Shown piece after piece: positions 27,094 through 37,066 of a DNA stretch of 64,000 bases. The stretch's first letter is position 1. Each line of letters starts with the position of its first letter. Below the pieces are notes generated by a model. It saw only the letters and a list, made by a program, of their open reading frames with translations, had not been told where the DNA came from and did no database searches. Source of the DNA: Cyanobacteria bacterium FACHB-502 (GTDB taxonomy: Bacteria > Cyanobacteriota > Cyanobacteriia > Elainellales > Elainellaceae); contig JACJNZ010000092.1 of assembly GCA_014695325.1 (NCBI GenBank), positions 124,001 through 188,000 on the forward strand. Reading direction: 5' to 3'. The position numbers and the translations under genes are program-made.

Positions 27094-28860
27094 TTAAAAT
27101 GGCAAAGCTGCCATGACTTGCAGCCAGCGTCCTGATCGCGGATGCTGAATTTGCAATGTCCTGGCGTGGAGGAGAAGCCGTTCGTCCCCATCATTCCTAC
27201 CATAGAGCCTATCGCCCATAATTGGCAGATCTAGCCCAATCGCCAGGTGTACCCTTAACTGATGAGTTCGCCCGGTCAGGGGAAGCAGTTCGACCCGCGT
27301 TTGATCATTGGATCGCTCCATAACGCGAAACTGAGTCAAACTCGGCTTGCCCCGCTCCCAGTTCACTTTTTGGTAGGGTCGATCGTCGGGGTCGCTCCAT
27401 AGCGGTAAATCGATCGTCCCTTCCGTCTGAGTCAGCACCCCGTCCAGAATCGCTTCGTATGTCTTCTGCACCCGTCGCTGCTCGAACTGCAAACTCAACG
27501 CCCGATAACTCTCCCGATCCTTCGCCAGGAGCAAGACCCCGGATGTATCCTGGTCTAGCCGATGCACTGCCCACAGTTTCCCCCCATCCCCCCCTCTCGC
27601 GATCAATTGGGTTAGTACACTATCTTGTCGATCGCCATACCGTCCGGGAACGGAGAGTAGCCCCGCGGGTTTGTCGATCGCAATGAGATACTCGTCTTCG
27701 TAGAGGATGGTTAGAGGGTGTTGGAGGAGTGGGAGAGATCCTGCATTGCCCCCTAAATTCCCCAGAATTGGGGGACTTTGAGCTGTGAGAACAGTCTTTT
27801 GCAAAAGGAATGCCTGCGGCTCGGTTTCTCCCAAGGTTGAGGAACTAGGGGGGCGAATCCCTGGTTGAACTGACTGTGACAACCCTGACAGCAAAAATCC
27901 CATGATCGGCTGACATCGCTCTGCACAGGCTCCGTAGAACTGTCCCTGCACTTTGTCGCCATCGGCAGAGGGTTCGCCCCACCAGAATTCGGCTAGGGCG
28001 ATCGGCTTTAGGTCATGGGTCGCGGCATAATGCAGCAGTTTGGGAGCGCAGCAGTCTCCGGTTCCGGTGGGAAGATAGCCCTGGGACATCAGGGAGTTGA
28101 GTGAAACGGTTTTCCCGGCGAAGTTGGTCAAATAATATGCGGTGTAGAGCTGGGCTTGCAGGTTGCGCGATCGATCTTTGCGCTGTCGTTTGAGTTCTGC
28201 AATTCGGGCATCGGCGCGGTCGATGATTTGCTTCAACGGCTGAAGCTCTGCGTCGCGCTGCTGTTTTAGATAGTGGCGATCGCTTTTGTCGCGGCGGCTT
28301 TCGTTATCCAGCGTTTCAAGTGCCTGGGCTAATTCGTTATCTGCAAGAGTCGCTTGCAAAATTTCACGCTTTGATTGTCTTGCCTGCTTGCGCTGCTGCT
28401 GTTCTGTGGTGAGGTTTGCGAATCGCTGCTGCCAGATTTGCGATCGATCCTGGTACTCCTGCCGCTCCGGGATTTCTTGCAGGGCGATTAACGCTTGCTT
28501 GATTGCCTGAAGCTGTGACAGCGTTTCTGCTTCACGAAATGCCACTGAATCGCGTCCCGGAATTGGGGGAACCCAACCTGCGATCGTGCTTTTGCCATTG
28601 AGCAATCCTGAGAAAGCTTTCAGAACTGCCCTTTCTCCAGTTGGCGTTTCCACCAGCAGCACGCCGTACATTTTGCCTGCTTGATGTTCGGACTGGCTCA
28701 ACTGCTGCATTAGTCCTTGGGCGATCGACTCTACCCATTCCGTTCGCGGAAGCTGCAATAACTTTCCCGTACGGGGACAGTGCCCCCTGTACCAATAGGA
28801 CGGCGAGCGATCGTCTGATAAATCGGTGAAGTGGGTCAATGAGCCGATCGGATGAAGCAT
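27094..28860 (-). CDS. RluA-family pseudouridine synthase with long N-terminal extension
   Basis: 588 residues, about 250 more than RluA itself. The catalytic domain fills the last 220 residues: DKPAGLLSVPG, then the active-site Asp in VHRLDQDTSGVLLLAKD near 433, and LLPLTGRTHQLRVHL. It would isomerise uridines in rRNA or tRNA. The first 320 residues contain a coiled-coil-like Gln/Arg-rich stretch (about 125-235) and Cys pairs (GTGDCCAPKLL, GACAERCQP), seen in the larger RluA-like proteins. Residues about 326-373, just before the catalytic domain, are encoded by an inserted dispersed repeat and look like a non-functional linker. Confidence 0.88.
   Translation of the reverse strand: MLHPIGSLTHFTDLSDDRSPSYWYRGHCPRTGKLLQLPRTEWVESIAQGLMQQLSQSEHQAGKMYGVLLVETPTGERAVLKAFSGLLNGKSTIAGWVPPIPGRDSVAFREAETLSQLQAIKQALIALQEIPERQEYQDRSQIWQQRFANLTTEQQQRKQARQSKREILQATLADNELAQALETLDNESRRDKSDRHYLKQQRDAELQPLKQIIDRADARIAELKRQRKDRSRNLQAQLYTAYYLTNFAGKTVSLNSLMSQGYLPTGTGDCCAPKLLHYAATHDLKPIALAEFWWGEPSADGDKVQGQFYGACAERCQPIMGFLLSGLSQSVQPGIRPPSSSTLGETEPQAFLLQKTVLTAQSPPILGNLGGNAGSLPLLQHPLTILYEDEYLIAIDKPAGLLSVPGRYGDRQDSVLTQLIARGGDGGKLWAVHRLDQDTSGVLLLAKDRESYRALSLQFEQRRVQKTYEAILDGVLTQTEGTIDLPLWSDPDDRPYQKVNWERGKPSLTQFRVMERSNDQTRVELLPLTGRTHQLRVHLAIGLDLPIMGDRLYGRNDGDERLLLHARTLQIQHPRSGRWLQVMAALPF
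27741..27870 (-). repeat. Dispersed repeat 1, in-frame copy inside the RluA-like gene
   Basis: Two CCCCCTAAATTCCCC/GGGGGG-type halves about 60 bp apart, as in the element at 22861-22935. The insertion keeps the reading frame and adds about 45 residues, including PPSSSTLGETEP and QSPPILGNLGGNAG. Confidence 0.8.
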
Positions 28861-28977
28861 TGTGGAGAGGAAATTTGAGAAGTGGTTAGTCAGTGCTGGA
28901 GCTTTTGGAGATCCCCCCTACTACTTTTGTTTAAAGAATTTATTTAAGTTTTTTATTTAAGAAGGGGAACTTCAAGG

Positions 28978-29793
28978 CTAGCTTCTAATCTCATCCCTCA
29001 TTCTCTCGATCGCCTCTACATAGTCTGGCGTTAACTCATCTGCAATCCGGCAGGCTTCCCGATCGACCGCTAATAAATCATTACCCCAAATTACCTTGCC
29101 GATTGGAACGGCACTGCCACGATCGGGCTGCCAATCAACGCTGATAAATTTCTCGTTTGCATCGACCACTGCTCCGTCGAACAAGTGACCGATTGTGAAA
29201 TAAACGTCCTGCAACACAAGGGGCACGGAGGGGCGATGCAACTGTCCGCGTGAATGGGGACTTCGGGCTTTGTAGCGATCGCGGGGAAATAGCCCGTACA
29301 GATTTTTGAGCGACGCAGAGATGAGCGGCTCTTCTTTCAGAACTGTTCGCTTCAGCGCACCCACACTAATCCGACAGTTTACTTCTTGCAGCAGGGTGGG
29401 AGCCAGCATTGAGGGAAATCGGGCAGGGTGAGGAGATTGATTGGGGTATTCCTGCATCGGCAGCGTATCGGCATCAATGAGCTGCATTCCCTGATCCATC
29501 ACGTCATACAGTCCATTGCGACTGGCAATCTCACCAAGGGAAACGGGGGAACAAACGCCTTCCACAATCAAAATTTCTGCATTGGGGCTTGCCTGCCGCA
29601 ATCCGCGCAGCACTGTACTCAGTACCCCCATACTTACTGTGACTGGCGGCTTTTTGGGATATCCCAGGTTTGGCTTCACGAGGATTCGGCAAGCGTTCTG
29701 CGCCGTAGCAGGCGGTTGGTAAACAAAATGGGTTATCTCTGCAACCTGGACAGACCCTTCAGAAGCGATCATGCTGAACTCAAGAAATTGCAC
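28978..29793 (-). CDS. DUF362-domain protein
   Basis: 271 residues. RILVKPNLGYPKKPPVTV, ILIVEGVCSP and NCRISVGALKRTVLKEEPLISASLKNLYGLFPRDRY follow the DUF362 pattern: an uncharacterised domain often next to or fused with iron-sulfur ferredoxin modules, none of which is seen here. There are only scattered cysteines. A start at ATG 29772 (MIASEGSVQ) would remove seven residues. Function unknown. It lies 90 bp downstream of cphB on the same strand and may be cotranscribed. Confidence 0.78.
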   Translation of the reverse strand: MQFLEFSMIASEGSVQVAEITHFVYQPPATAQNACRILVKPNLGYPKKPPVTVSMGVLSTVLRGLRQASPNAEILIVEGVCSPVSLGEIASRNGLYDVMDQGMQLIDADTLPMQEYPNQSPHPARFPSMLAPTLLQEVNCRISVGALKRTVLKEEPLISASLKNLYGLFPRDRYKARSPHSRGQLHRPSVPLVLQDVYFTIGHLFDGAVVDANEKFISVDWQPDRGSAVPIGKVIWGNDLLAVDREACRIADELTPDYVEAIERMRDEIRS

Positions 29794-29883
29794 TCAAAAA
29801 CGCATAAAAAAACAAGCTGCGGCGATCGCAGCCCGTCCTAGAATAGCGCAAACAGAATTACAGCTAGCAGCAGAACTCGCTTT

Positions 29884-30744
29884 CTAACAAACGCAAGAGC
29901 GCGTTCTCAGATCAAATCGGAAGCCTGCGGGCAGGATGTGCAACTTAATCCCACCCAGAGCGAGCGGCTCATCCTTCAGCAGTTCGTTAACGTTGTTGAG
30001 GGTTGCTTCGGACTCATCAACGATCGTGACCGAGCTTTCGCCAACCACTTCAACGATATGACCATCTACAATAATGGCAGTATTTTCATCGATGCCAAAG
30101 CCGATCGTTGCAGGCTCCAGAGCCAAAGCAGTTAACAGGCGGCCTAGGCGACCTCGCTGAGCAAAGTGCTGATCGATTACCACATTGGGCAAAAAGCCCA
30201 TGCCGCGATCGATTTCAACCGTATCGGGACGAGGATTGGTTTCAGATTCGCCCACCACAATCATCTTGTCGGGCATCATGGCAGCACCCGCACTGGTTCC
30301 GGCAACCACCGCTCCCCCAGCCAGCCGTTTGTGCAGCAGATCATCGAGTTCGGTGTCTTTGATAATTTCTAGAATGCGAGCCTGGTCGCCGCCTGTGAAA
30401 AAGATTCCGGTGGCATTTTCAACCGCCGACAGCACATCGCGATCGCTGGAATCTTCGCGCCGACTCGTATCGACTGCCCGCACATCTTCCACGCCGAGCC
30501 GTCTGAAGACTTCTGTATAGCGATCGCCCACTTCTCTAGGAGAACCCGTTGCAACCGTCATAATCGCAATGCGAGCCTGCAATCCCCCAGCACGACGGAC
30601 AAATTCTCGGAGAATCTTGCAGTCACCGTCCTTATCTTCTGCACCACCAATAATAATCAGAGCCCCATGCGTTTCCGGCAGTTCTACACTGTCCGCCCCG
30701 GACGTAAACGGCTTTTCTGTGCTCTCTACCATACTGCCATCCAA
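29884..30744 (-). CDS. cphB: Cyanophycinase
   Basis: 286 residues, S51-type serine peptidase. It cuts the storage polymer cyanophycin (multi-L-arginyl-poly-aspartate) into beta-Asp-Arg dipeptides in the cytosol. The nucleophile Ser is in AGTSAGAAMM; FTGGDQARI and IIIGGAEDKDGDC are further family motifs, and GIDENTA matches the active-site region. Cyanophycin synthetase (cphA) is usually adjacent but is not seen downstream here. Upstream lie an NtcA-like motif and a 17-bp palindrome that may set nitrogen-dependent control. Confidence 0.93.
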   Translation of the reverse strand: MDGSMVESTEKPFTSGADSVELPETHGALIIIGGAEDKDGDCKILREFVRRAGGLQARIAIMTVATGSPREVGDRYTEVFRRLGVEDVRAVDTSRREDSSDRDVLSAVENATGIFFTGGDQARILEIIKDTELDDLLHKRLAGGAVVAGTSAGAAMMPDKMIVVGESETNPRPDTVEIDRGMGFLPNVVIDQHFAQRGRLGRLLTALALEPATIGFGIDENTAIIVDGHIVEVVGESSVTIVDESEATLNNVNELLKDEPLALGGIKLHILPAGFRFDLRTRSCVC

Positions 30745-31569
30745 AAGGAATTTTTCTAATTTGATTGTTGTTATCGTCGCACGACGAGAAAATAAGCCAG
30801 AACCTCCTTTTGGTAGACCTTGATACAGAACCGTTCTGTACTAAGGCGGATCGTCAACGATCGGCTTTTACTTATTTTTGTCCGTAAAAATACTATTTTT
30901 CCTGTCAGTGAAATTTTCAGTTCCAGTAATTTCTACATTTCTAATCCATAGAATTACTCTGTACTACTTACGTATGTTTCTAATTTATGAAAAAGGGTTC
31001 ATCTCAATTTCAGGATCTTGTAAAGCCCGTCAACGGTTGTCAAGAAATCTCTAAATCAAGGGAATAATCCAAAGAGTTCGACTTGTTGATTGAACCATTT
31101 GTACAAGTCTCTTTTCTTTGTATCAAATCTAGTTAGCTGCGATTGCTGGAGGTGGCTGGCGTCAAATTGCTGTGAGATCAAGTACGGGCTTGGAGCTTTC
31201 CTGAAAGGTGGGTAAAGTTCTCTCCATTCCCCCAATTCATCCGCTATTTAATTGCACTAACTACTAACAATTCAAGGTTTTATTTGTGAGGTGCTGATGC
31301 CATTATATTCTCTTTTAAAAGTAGTCCACCCGCTTTATTTCAGGTAGAGCCACGGTTGATTAATTTGTTGTTGAATCTCAAAAGAAGCGGATTGCTCTGA
31401 TTTTTTGTTTTCCTTCGTTTTGCTCAAAGTGCAGATGCTTCTCTTGCTCTGCTTAATACCCTGTCTAACCATCCAAGGCAGGATAGCTTTGCAGACAAAC
31501 CTGTAGCTTTCTGACAACTGATTTGATCAAGTTCTCCAACCTTTCTTGCCTTTACGCTCAGGAATTACA
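30745..31569. other. Long intergenic region between cphB and the surface protein
   Basis: About 825 bp, AT-rich, between divergent genes. The cphB-proximal 100 bp carry the regulatory motifs listed separately. I see no gene, hairpin-T terminator or repeat in the rest; a 60-codon minus-strand frame near 31335-31517 is not protein-like. Confidence 0.55.
30813..30840 (-). promoter_or_regulatory. NtcA-like GTA-N8-TAC box overlapping a 17-bp palindrome, upstream of cphB
   Basis: GTA (30813) and TAC (30824) are separated by exactly eight bases, the consensus of the nitrogen regulator NtcA. The TAC is part of a perfect palindrome TACAGAACCGTTCTGTA (30824-30840, central C). On the cphB strand a TATTTT follows 18 bases after the box, shorter than the usual 22 for NtcA-activated promoters. 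The site lies about 70-95 bp before the cphB start. Confidence 0.45.
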
Positions 31570-34500
31570 ATGACTTCTCCTAACGGACAAACTGGTACCG
31601 AAAATCCTGTTGATAGTCTCAGTATGAACAGCTTCAGTACGCCTGCCTTAGGTAACAAAGCCCCCGTTCTCAGCTTTGGTAGCCAGTACACCCAGCAAAT
31701 AGGCAGCCAAAATCCCGTGAGCGGCATTAACGTCGGCAGCTTCAGTAGTCCAACCTTTGCTGACCTCAGTGGCGATGGCAAGCTGGATGCGATCGTGGGA
31801 GAAGTCAGCGGCACACTCAGGTACTACCTCAATACGGGCACGGCAACTGAACCCGCTTTTACAGAGCAAACAGGCAGCAGTAATCCTTTTAATGGCATTG
31901 ATCTAAACTTCTACAGTAGACCAACCCTTGCCGACCTCAGTGGCGATGGCAAGCTGGATGCGATCGTGGGAGAAGTCAGCGGCACACTCAGGTATTACCT
32001 CAATACGGGCACGGCAACTGAACCCGCTTTTACAGAGCAAACAGGCAGCAGTAATCCTTTTAATGGTATCAATGTAGGCAGTTTCAGCAGCCCCAGCTTC
32101 GCCGACCTCGATGGTGATGGCAAGCTAGATGCAGTCGTGGGAGAAATCAACGGCACACTCAGGTACTACAAGAATACAAGCACCGACATTGCCCTGACCT
32201 TTGCAGAGCAAACAGGCAGCAGTAATCCTTTTAATGGCATCAATGTAGGCGGCTTCAGTAGTCCAACCTTTGCTGACCTTGATGGCGATGGCAGGCTGGA
32301 CGCGATCGTGGGGGGAGAAGACGGCACGCTCAAGTACTACAAGAATACAAGCACCGACATTGCCCTGACCTTTGCGGAGCAAACAGGCAGCAAAAATCCT
32401 ATCAGCAGTATTGATGTGGGCGGCTACAGCAGTCCCAGCCTTGTTGATCTGAACCAGGATGGCAAACTTGACGCGATCGTCGGAGAAGCGAACGGCACAC
32501 TCAAGTACTACGAGTTCATTACCACGACCACGGCTCCCGCCCTCGCCTATCAAGAACAGTCTGCCGCCGCGCTCATTGATCCTAATCTCACCGTTACTGA
32601 TGTTGACTCAGCAGACTTTAACGGCGGTAGCCTCACCATTGGCATTAACAGCATCACCAGCAGCGATCGATTGTTGATTAGTGCCGATGCCGACTTTACC
32701 CTAGACGGATTTAACCTGTCTTACCAGGGAAGTCTGCTTGGCTCTATCAGCGGTGGCGATGGCAGCAATTTAGTGATTAACTTCAGCAGCAGCGCTACCC
32801 CAGAAGTCGTCACTGCCCTGCTACGTCGCGTTAGCTATACCAGCACTGCGAATGATCCGCCTGCTTCACGCACGGTCAGCTTTGTTCTCACCGAAGCTGA
32901 TGGCACTGCCAGTGAGCCCCTGATCAAGACGATCAATATTACTGGGGTGAATGATGCCCCCATCTTCACAAAAGGTCAGGATATTGTCATTAATGCAGAT
33001 GCGCCTGCTCAATCGATCGACTGGGCAACCAACATCAGCGCGATTGAGGCAGGACAAACGCTCACCTTTGTGGTGACAACTGATAACGATGCACTGTTTG
33101 CGACAAAACCTGCGATCGATCCTGCAACGGGCAAGCTCACCTATACGCTGGCAGGTGCGGTCGTTGGCGTTGCCAATATCACCGTCACTTTGAAAGATAA
33201 CGGGGGGACAGCGAACGGAGGCGTAGACGCAACACAAGAAACCTTCACGCTCACGGTCAATCCAGGCAACCAGGCTCCCTCTGCCGTGACGCTGACCAAT
33301 ACCACCACCTCGATCGCCGAGAACGCCAGCACCAGCACCCGCATTAAAGTCGCGGATATTGGCATCACCGATGACGGTTTGGGAACCAACACTTTGAGCT
33401 TGAGCGGTGCGGATGCCAGTTTGTTTGAGATTGAGAGCAATGTTCTCTACCTGAAGGCAAACACCGTTCTCGATTACGAAGCCAGGAACAGCTACAGCGT
33501 TACGGTGAATGCGGATGACTCTGCGCTGGGCGCGACCCCCGATGCCAGTCAGACTTTCACGCTGAACGTCACCAATGTGAACGAAGCTCCCACTGCCGTC
33601 ACGTTCACCGATACCACGACCTCGATCGCAGACAGCACGGATACCACCACTCGCACCAAGGTTGCAGAGATTAATGCCAGCGATGACGGCTTGGGAACCA
33701 ACACTTTAAGCCTGAGCGGAACCGACGCGAGTTCGTTTGAGATTGACGGCAGCACCCTGTATCTCAAAGCCAACACGGTTCTGAATCAGGAAACCAAGGG
33801 CAACTACAGTGTAACGGTCAATGTCGATGACCCTGCCCTCGGCGCTACGCCTGACGCATCTCAGGTTTTCACGCTCACCGTTACGAGTGCTAACAAAGCT
33901 CCTGGCTTAAAGCTAACGAATATTGCAACCACGATCGCCGAGAATACAGACACCAGTACCCGCGTCAAAGTCGCCGATATTAGCATCATTGATGATGGAA
34001 AAGGCACCAATACCCTGTTCCTCACTGAGGAAGATGCCGACTTATTTGAGATTGACAACAACGCCCTTTATCTAAAGGCAGGAACAGTAGTTAATTACGA
34101 GCAGGAAGATCTGTATGACGTAGTCGTCAATGTGAAAGATGAAGCGATCGGCTCTGCCCCGTCTGCCAGCTACGCTCTGACGCTTACGATCACTGATGTC
34201 AACGAAGCTCCCACTGCCCTTAACTTCTTCAACCCCGTTTCTACGATCGCCGAGAATGCCAACACCACCACTCGTCTCAAAATGGCTAACATCACGGTCA
34301 CGGACGATGGGTTGGGCGGGGAAACTTTTTCTCTTGCTGGGGCAGATGCAAACCTGTTTGAAATCGAAAACAGTGTTCTCTACTTGAAAGCGGGAACAGC
34401 CATTGATTACGAAACCAAATCCAGCTACAGCGTCACAGTGGAAGTCGATGACCCGACGGTGGGAGGCAAACCCGATGTGAGTCAGACGTTTAACTTGCGC

Positions 34501-35271
34501 GTCAGTGATGTCAAAGAAGCATCCGATCCGGTACAGCAGCCCTCGGTGTCCCCATCTTCGCCGGGTTCGCCAGGTTCGCCTACTTCCCAATCGCCTACTC
34601 CCCAATCGCCTACTTCCCAGCCGCCTCAGCCTTTCACTTTTATTGCCTCTTTGCCGTTCAACCTCAAGCGCAATAATCCGATCGCCGGAGTGGTATATCG
34701 CATTACCAAAGAGGGCACTCCTGATCGCGACAGCTATGAAGGCGACAGTGAGAATGATGCCCTATGGGGACTCGACAACGCCGATCGATTGTTGGGTAAA
34801 GATGGACATGACTTTCTATCGGGTGGCAACGACAAAGATTACATTGAGGGCGGCGCAGGCAATGACCTGATCTTCGGTGGATTGGGTAATGATTTCCTGG
34901 TCGGCGGAGATGGTGACGACATCATGCTGGGCAGGATGGGCAAAGACAGGATTACAGGCGGCAGCGGTAAGGATATGTTTGTTTTTGCGAAGCCAGCAGA
35001 GCGACCCGATCGAATTACAGACTTTGAAAAAGGCGATCAAATTGTTGTGCTCGGTCGCAGCTTTAAGGGTGGCCTAAAGGCAGGAACGTTGAATGCAAAG
35101 CACTTCCACATGGGGCCAAAAGCATTTGGCGCAGACGATCGCTTTATTTATAACCGGAGGACAGGCGTTCTCGCGTTTGATGCAGACGGCACGGGTAGCC
35201 GTAAAGCAATCGTGTTTGCCCAGCTTGAAGGAAGCCCTAACCTGACAAGCCAGAGTATTTTAATCGTCTAA
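31570..35271 (+). CDS. Large FG-GAP / cadherin-like / RTX surface protein
   Basis: 1233 residues from ATG 31570; a TTG eight codons earlier is less likely. Five 57-residue FG-GAP/VCBS-like repeats (about 45-330) each hold a calcium loop such as DLSGDGKLDAIVGE. A VNDAP-type cadherin-like domain follows, then four cadherin-like repeats of about 100 residues (DDGLGTNTLSLSGADASLFEIE, DASQTFTLNV). A Pro/Ser-rich linker (about 985-1020) leads to RTX nonapeptides (GGAGNDLIFGGLGNDFL) and a C-terminal type I secretion-like end. There is no signal peptide. It is probably exported by a TolC-type system and acts in adhesion or as a sheath. No exporter is adjacent. Confidence 0.88.
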   Translation: MTSPNGQTGTENPVDSLSMNSFSTPALGNKAPVLSFGSQYTQQIGSQNPVSGINVGSFSSPTFADLSGDGKLDAIVGEVSGTLRYYLNTGTATEPAFTEQTGSSNPFNGIDLNFYSRPTLADLSGDGKLDAIVGEVSGTLRYYLNTGTATEPAFTEQTGSSNPFNGINVGSFSSPSFADLDGDGKLDAVVGEINGTLRYYKNTSTDIALTFAEQTGSSNPFNGINVGGFSSPTFADLDGDGRLDAIVGGEDGTLKYYKNTSTDIALTFAEQTGSKNPISSIDVGGYSSPSLVDLNQDGKLDAIVGEANGTLKYYEFITTTTAPALAYQEQSAAALIDPNLTVTDVDSADFNGGSLTIGINSITSSDRLLISADADFTLDGFNLSYQGSLLGSISGGDGSNLVINFSSSATPEVVTALLRRVSYTSTANDPPASRTVSFVLTEADGTASEPLIKTINITGVNDAPIFTKGQDIVINADAPAQSIDWATNISAIEAGQTLTFVVTTDNDALFATKPAIDPATGKLTYTLAGAVVGVANITVTLKDNGGTANGGVDATQETFTLTVNPGNQAPSAVTLTNTTTSIAENASTSTRIKVADIGITDDGLGTNTLSLSGADASLFEIESNVLYLKANTVLDYEARNSYSVTVNADDSALGATPDASQTFTLNVTNVNEAPTAVTFTDTTTSIADSTDTTTRTKVAEINASDDGLGTNTLSLSGTDASSFEIDGSTLYLKANTVLNQETKGNYSVTVNVDDPALGATPDASQVFTLTVTSANKAPGLKLTNIATTIAENTDTSTRVKVADISIIDDGKGTNTLFLTEEDADLFEIDNNALYLKAGTVVNYEQEDLYDVVVNVKDEAIGSAPSASYALTLTITDVNEAPTALNFFNPVSTIAENANTTTRLKMANITVTDDGLGGETFSLAGADANLFEIENSVLYLKAGTAIDYETKSSYSVTVEVDDPTVGGKPDVSQTFNLRVSDVKEASDPVQQPSVSPSSPGSPGSPTSQSPTPQSPTSQPPQPFTFIASLPFNLKRNNPIAGVVYRITKEGTPDRDSYEGDSENDALWGLDNADRLLGKDGHDFLSGGNDKDYIEGGAGNDLIFGGLGNDFLVGGDGDDIMLGRMGKDRITGGSGKDMFVFAKPAERPDRITDFEKGDQIVVLGRSFKGGLKAGTLNAKHFHMGPKAFGADDRFIYNRRTGVLAFDADGTGSRKAIVFAQLEGSPNLTSQSILIV
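31702..32556 (+). repeat. Five 171-bp tandem repeats in the surface-protein gene
   Basis: Units start at 31702, 31873, 32044, 32215 and 32386, exactly 171 bp (57 codons) apart. Units 1-2 and 3-4 are most alike, which points to recent duplication. Confidence 0.88.
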
Positions 35272-35299
35272 TTGCAAGACTCGCGATCGGCTAAAAACG

Positions 35300-35345
35300 G
35301 AGTGCAGAGGTAAAAATCCCAATCTGGGGATGAAGCCCTGCACTC
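35300..35345 (+). terminator. Hairpin downstream of the surface-protein gene
   Basis: GAGTGCAG (35300) pairs with CTGCACTC (35338), enclosing a second short hairpin (TCCC/GGGGA). Only a weak T-rich tail follows, so termination is likely but not certain. Confidence 0.4.
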
Positions 35346-35445
35346 GCTTTGTATATCTCTTGTATCTCTCTGTGTATCGCCTTTCTGCGTATATCGCCTT
35401 ATTGATACATTGCCTTGGCTATTGCGTTGGCTATTGCGCTCCCGA

Positions 35446-36939
35446 TCAAGCCGATCGATCGAGTTTGGCTTGGAGTTCTGCTTTAATGCGGCTCAAGATT
35501 GAGGCTTCATCCAGGGAAGACAAGATTTCAGTAACCACGGCTTTTGGACTTTCTGATCCCCAGGTTGCGCCATTTGCTAGATAAGTTTTTGCCACCTGAC
35601 CGATCGCATAGGACGATACGCCTGCTACGCCTGCCTGCGTGATTGCTACAGACACATAGGGCGCAAGCGAAAGCCCCCCGGTTGCCGGAGCCGCCGCGCC
35701 CAGCAAGCTCTTTAAAGAACCTAGCCCCAGGGTTAGCAACAGCTCACTTGCTGTAATACCGCCCATACTCAGCGCAATTTTTTGCAGTAGCCCGATCGCC
35801 GCCTGCTGAGTCATGGGAATGCCGTAAAGCTGCGATAGGATTACGATTAAGGTCACGTCGATCGCTGCCCCGCCGACCAGATCCAGCATCGTCACCGGAT
35901 TTAGTGCAACTGCCATTGCTTTTGCCATGACACAATTCCAGATCGCTTCGTTTGCACTCCGATCGCGGATTTCGAGCTTGCGCTGCACGATTTGCTCGTT
36001 CACGTTGTCAGTAAACAGCATCGTGTTGAGTGCGACCAGCGATTTGCCTTCCCGATTCAGAATTTCGAGAATCTTTAGCTTGACCTGATCCACCTGCGGC
36101 AACCCACGGCTAAGGTGAGGAACCAGCTTTCCGTCCGATCGCTTCACGGCTCTGGCAACGAGGGGGGCAGCCGATGCCATCACAATCTCGTCCGGCGACA
36201 GCAGTTCTTTCACCCGCTCATCGCGAATCTTTTCGTAGATAGCAAGGCGATCGGCTTGGGGATACTGATCCATTTTGTTCAGCACTAGTAAAATTGGCTT
36301 ACTCGCCTGCCGCAGTGCCGACAACGCCTCAAATTCTACCCGTGTCATATCGCCTGCGACGACAAACAAAATCAAATCTGCCTGCTCTGCTAGCTGCCGC
36401 GCCAATTGTTCGCGGGTTTCGCCGTTAACCTCATCAATTCCCGGTGTGTCGATCAGCTCGACCTGCACCTGACCCGTCCCCCGCAGCGACACTTTCCACA
36501 ATTCCTGATCACTGCCCGGAAGTGCCTGCCGTTCGGCTTGCCAGGGTGTAGTTTGCCATTCTGCCGATTGAACCGTTTGCGTTACGCCATGAATCGCCCC
36601 CGTCTCAAAAATTTCCTGCCCCAGCAAAGCATTCAGCAGCGAAGACTTGCCCCGCCCCACCATGCCAAACACCGCAATCTGCACGACCTGGCGATCGAGC
36701 TTATCTCGCAAAGTCTCCAAGCTGTTCAGCTCCCCTTCTAATTCCGATCGCTCTCTCGCAGTCAGCTTCATCCGCTGCACCAGATCGCGCAACACGTCCT
36801 GCGCCTGTCGATAGTGCAAATCGGCTTGCAGGTTGCTAAAACTGGCGATCGTTTCTTCGAGCTGGCGCTGCAAAGCTGTTCCCTCCTGGAGGGAATTGAG
36901 GTCGGGAGAATTGGGGTTGGGGGTGGTGTCGTCGGTCAT
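35446..36939 (-). CDS. Era/dynamin-like membrane GTPase with DUF697 tail
   Basis: 497 residues. The N-terminal coiled coil (about 15-95) precedes a GTPase domain: P-loop GMVGRGKSSLLNAL near 112, switch II DTPGIDE, and NKMD. The C-terminal third (about 330-480) is hydrophobic and matches the DUF697/YcjF-like membrane domain. Such cyanobacterial GTPases are thought to act at membranes, possibly in remodelling or ion homeostasis; no substrate is known. Ends in a short charged tail. Transcribed alone, with an intergenic repeat upstream. Confidence 0.85.
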   Translation of the reverse strand: MTDDTTPNPNSPDLNSLQEGTALQRQLEETIASFSNLQADLHYRQAQDVLRDLVQRMKLTARERSELEGELNSLETLRDKLDRQVVQIAVFGMVGRGKSSLLNALLGQEIFETGAIHGVTQTVQSAEWQTTPWQAERQALPGSDQELWKVSLRGTGQVQVELIDTPGIDEVNGETREQLARQLAEQADLILFVVAGDMTRVEFEALSALRQASKPILLVLNKMDQYPQADRLAIYEKIRDERVKELLSPDEIVMASAAPLVARAVKRSDGKLVPHLSRGLPQVDQVKLKILEILNREGKSLVALNTMLFTDNVNEQIVQRKLEIRDRSANEAIWNCVMAKAMAVALNPVTMLDLVGGAAIDVTLIVILSQLYGIPMTQQAAIGLLQKIALSMGGITASELLLTLGLGSLKSLLGAAAPATGGLSLAPYVSVAITQAGVAGVSSYAIGQVAKTYLANGATWGSESPKAVVTEILSSLDEASILSRIKAELQAKLDRSA

Positions 36940-37066
36940 AGGCTCCTCTCTTTCGCATTATGACACCTGAAAATTGATCGGAGTTTGGTGAGTTGAGATC
37001 TCCTACAATCCCCTTTCAAAAGCGATGGTGTATCTGCCAGTGGTCTGTTTGAAGTTGCGCTTGGGT

